Shown: one piece after another, positions 4,829 through 5,272 of the stretch
Position numbering within the stretch: position 1 is the stretch's first letter
Layout: the number at the start of each line of letters is the position of its first letter
Origin: Anaerolineales bacterium UBA877
Lineage (GTDB): Bacteria > Chloroflexota > Anaerolineae > Anaerolineales > Villigracilaceae
Assembly (NCBI GenBank): GCA_002294405.1
Contig: DBFP01000002.1
Location: 11,407-16,678 of the forward strand
Direction of reading: 5' to 3'
DNA: 5,272 nt
Position numbers and translations under genes: made by a program
Notes under the pieces: generated by a model
What the model was told of the DNA's origin: nothing
Seen by the model: only the letters and a program-made list of their open reading frames with translations
Databases searched by the model: none

Positions 4829-5272
4829 CTAGTGGACCGTCAACACCACCGATCCAAGTGCCAGAATGGAGCCATCTGCCGCGCTGAGGTCTTTAAACTG
4901 GAAAATTACAAAACCGGTCACACCAGCGCTGCTCAGGTTGAAATTCCTGGTGAAAGTTCCCGGGGTGCCCATACCGGAAGAAGTGACCAACAGGGAGGAT
5001 TCATTGATCTTTGTGCCATCCAGGAGATAGATACCGTAACTCAAGTTGTTCTCGAAAGGAGAGATGGAAACGCTGCCGTTGATTTTAAATGGATTGGTGA
5101 CACCCAACCAATTTCCAGGATATGTGATATTGATATAGCGCTCGACACCCGTGGGACCAGAAGTCACCCTCATCAGCCAAAGCTTGTTACCCAGCAACCA
5201 GAATGAATGCGCCTGGGTTTGAGTGGGGCAGCATGCCGGGTCACTTGGTCCATGCACCGTCATATTCAAATG
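4829..5272 (-). CDS. Probable exported protein, C-terminal part: CCPTQ motif + Gmad2-type Ig-like domain (N-terminus missing)
   Basis: The frame is open to the right edge (the codon at 5272-5270 is His), so the TTG at 5267-5269 is probably not the start and the protein's N-terminus lies outside. Counting that TTG as residue 1, DPACCPTQ (10-17) resembles the DPMCCPTQ-like motif that I recall from exported proteins of Chloroflexota and relatives, and from LppP/LprE-type lipoproteins. Residues about 45-146 fit the Gmad2 (Ig-like, spore-germination-associated) pattern: YINITYPGNW, NPFKINGSVSISPFENNL, YGIYLLDG, GTFTRNFNL, and the ending SAADGSILALGSVVLTV. A secretion signal cannot be seen here but is expected upstream. 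The function is unknown; the domain is generally found in extracellular or cell-wall proteins. The gene ends TAG (4831-4829), 46 bases from the convergent thioesterase stop. Confidence 0.72.
   Translation of the reverse strand, partial: HLNMTVHGPSDPACCPTQTQAHSFWLLGNKLWLMRVTSGPTGVERYINITYPGNWLGVTNPFKINGSVSISPFENNLSYGIYLLDGTKINESSLLVTSSGMGTPGTFTRNFNLSSAGVTGFVIFQFKDLSAADGSILALGSVVLTVH

Noticed and set aside
5267..5269. TTG as the true start of the Gmad2-like protein
   Set aside because: The frame is still open at the window edge, no ribosome site can be seen, and a signal sequence is expected but absent from the visible part.

Overview
The window looks like a piece of a chromosome from a non-photosynthetic Chloroflexota bacterium, probably Anaerolineae. 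This is inferred from protein style only: GAF repeats with IRLLETIATQ...AIENxRLxE blocks, a DPxCCPTQ plus Gmad2-like surface protein, and balanced base composition. No rRNA, tRNA, mobile element or CRISPR array is visible.

Layout, left to right. (1) Positions 2-2230 (+) hold the 3' part of a multi-sensor diguanylate cyclase: a partial GAF, two full GAFs, a PAS and a GGDEF with GGEEF active site and intact RxxD inhibitory site. (2) A hairpin at 2229-2252 lies between, and overlaps, two convergent stop codons. (3) Positions 2251-4313 (-) hold a metal-chelatase locus. The upstream frame encodes a complete AAA+ ChlI-like protein (365 aa, stop at 3216-3218). The VWA (ChlD-type) half lies in the -1 frame, open from 3246 to 2251. 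(4) A 70-bp divergent intergenic region carries a perfect TATAAT on each strand. (5) Positions 4384-4782 (+) encode a hot-dog thioesterase of the fluoroacetyl-CoA thioesterase (FlK) type, followed by a strong terminator hairpin. (6) Positions 4829-5272 (-) hold the C-terminal part of a probable exported protein with a CCPTQ motif and a Gmad2-type Ig-like domain, running off the right edge.

The main result is the chelatase locus. The AAA+ frame ends in GTA AAA AAA AAG TAA, which contains the -1 slippery heptamer A AAA AAG next to the stop codon. A -1 shift there joins the AAA+ module, through an acidic/proline-rich linker, to the conserved ChlD linker and VWA domain, giving a 687-residue ChlD. 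The ChlD-specific region has no ATG, GTG or TTG before 2949, which is already inside conserved sequence, so independent initiation cannot make it. One gene would thus yield both the small AAA+ subunit (normal termination) and the medium AAA+-VWA subunit (frameshift) of a Mg/Co chelatase. This agrees with published proposals of programmed frameshifting in chlD genes of cobalamin producers. The large subunit (CobN/ChlH) is not in the window, so the metal is unresolved.

The other genes have no evident functional link to the chelatase: both neighbours are separated from it by a terminator hairpin or a divergent promoter region.
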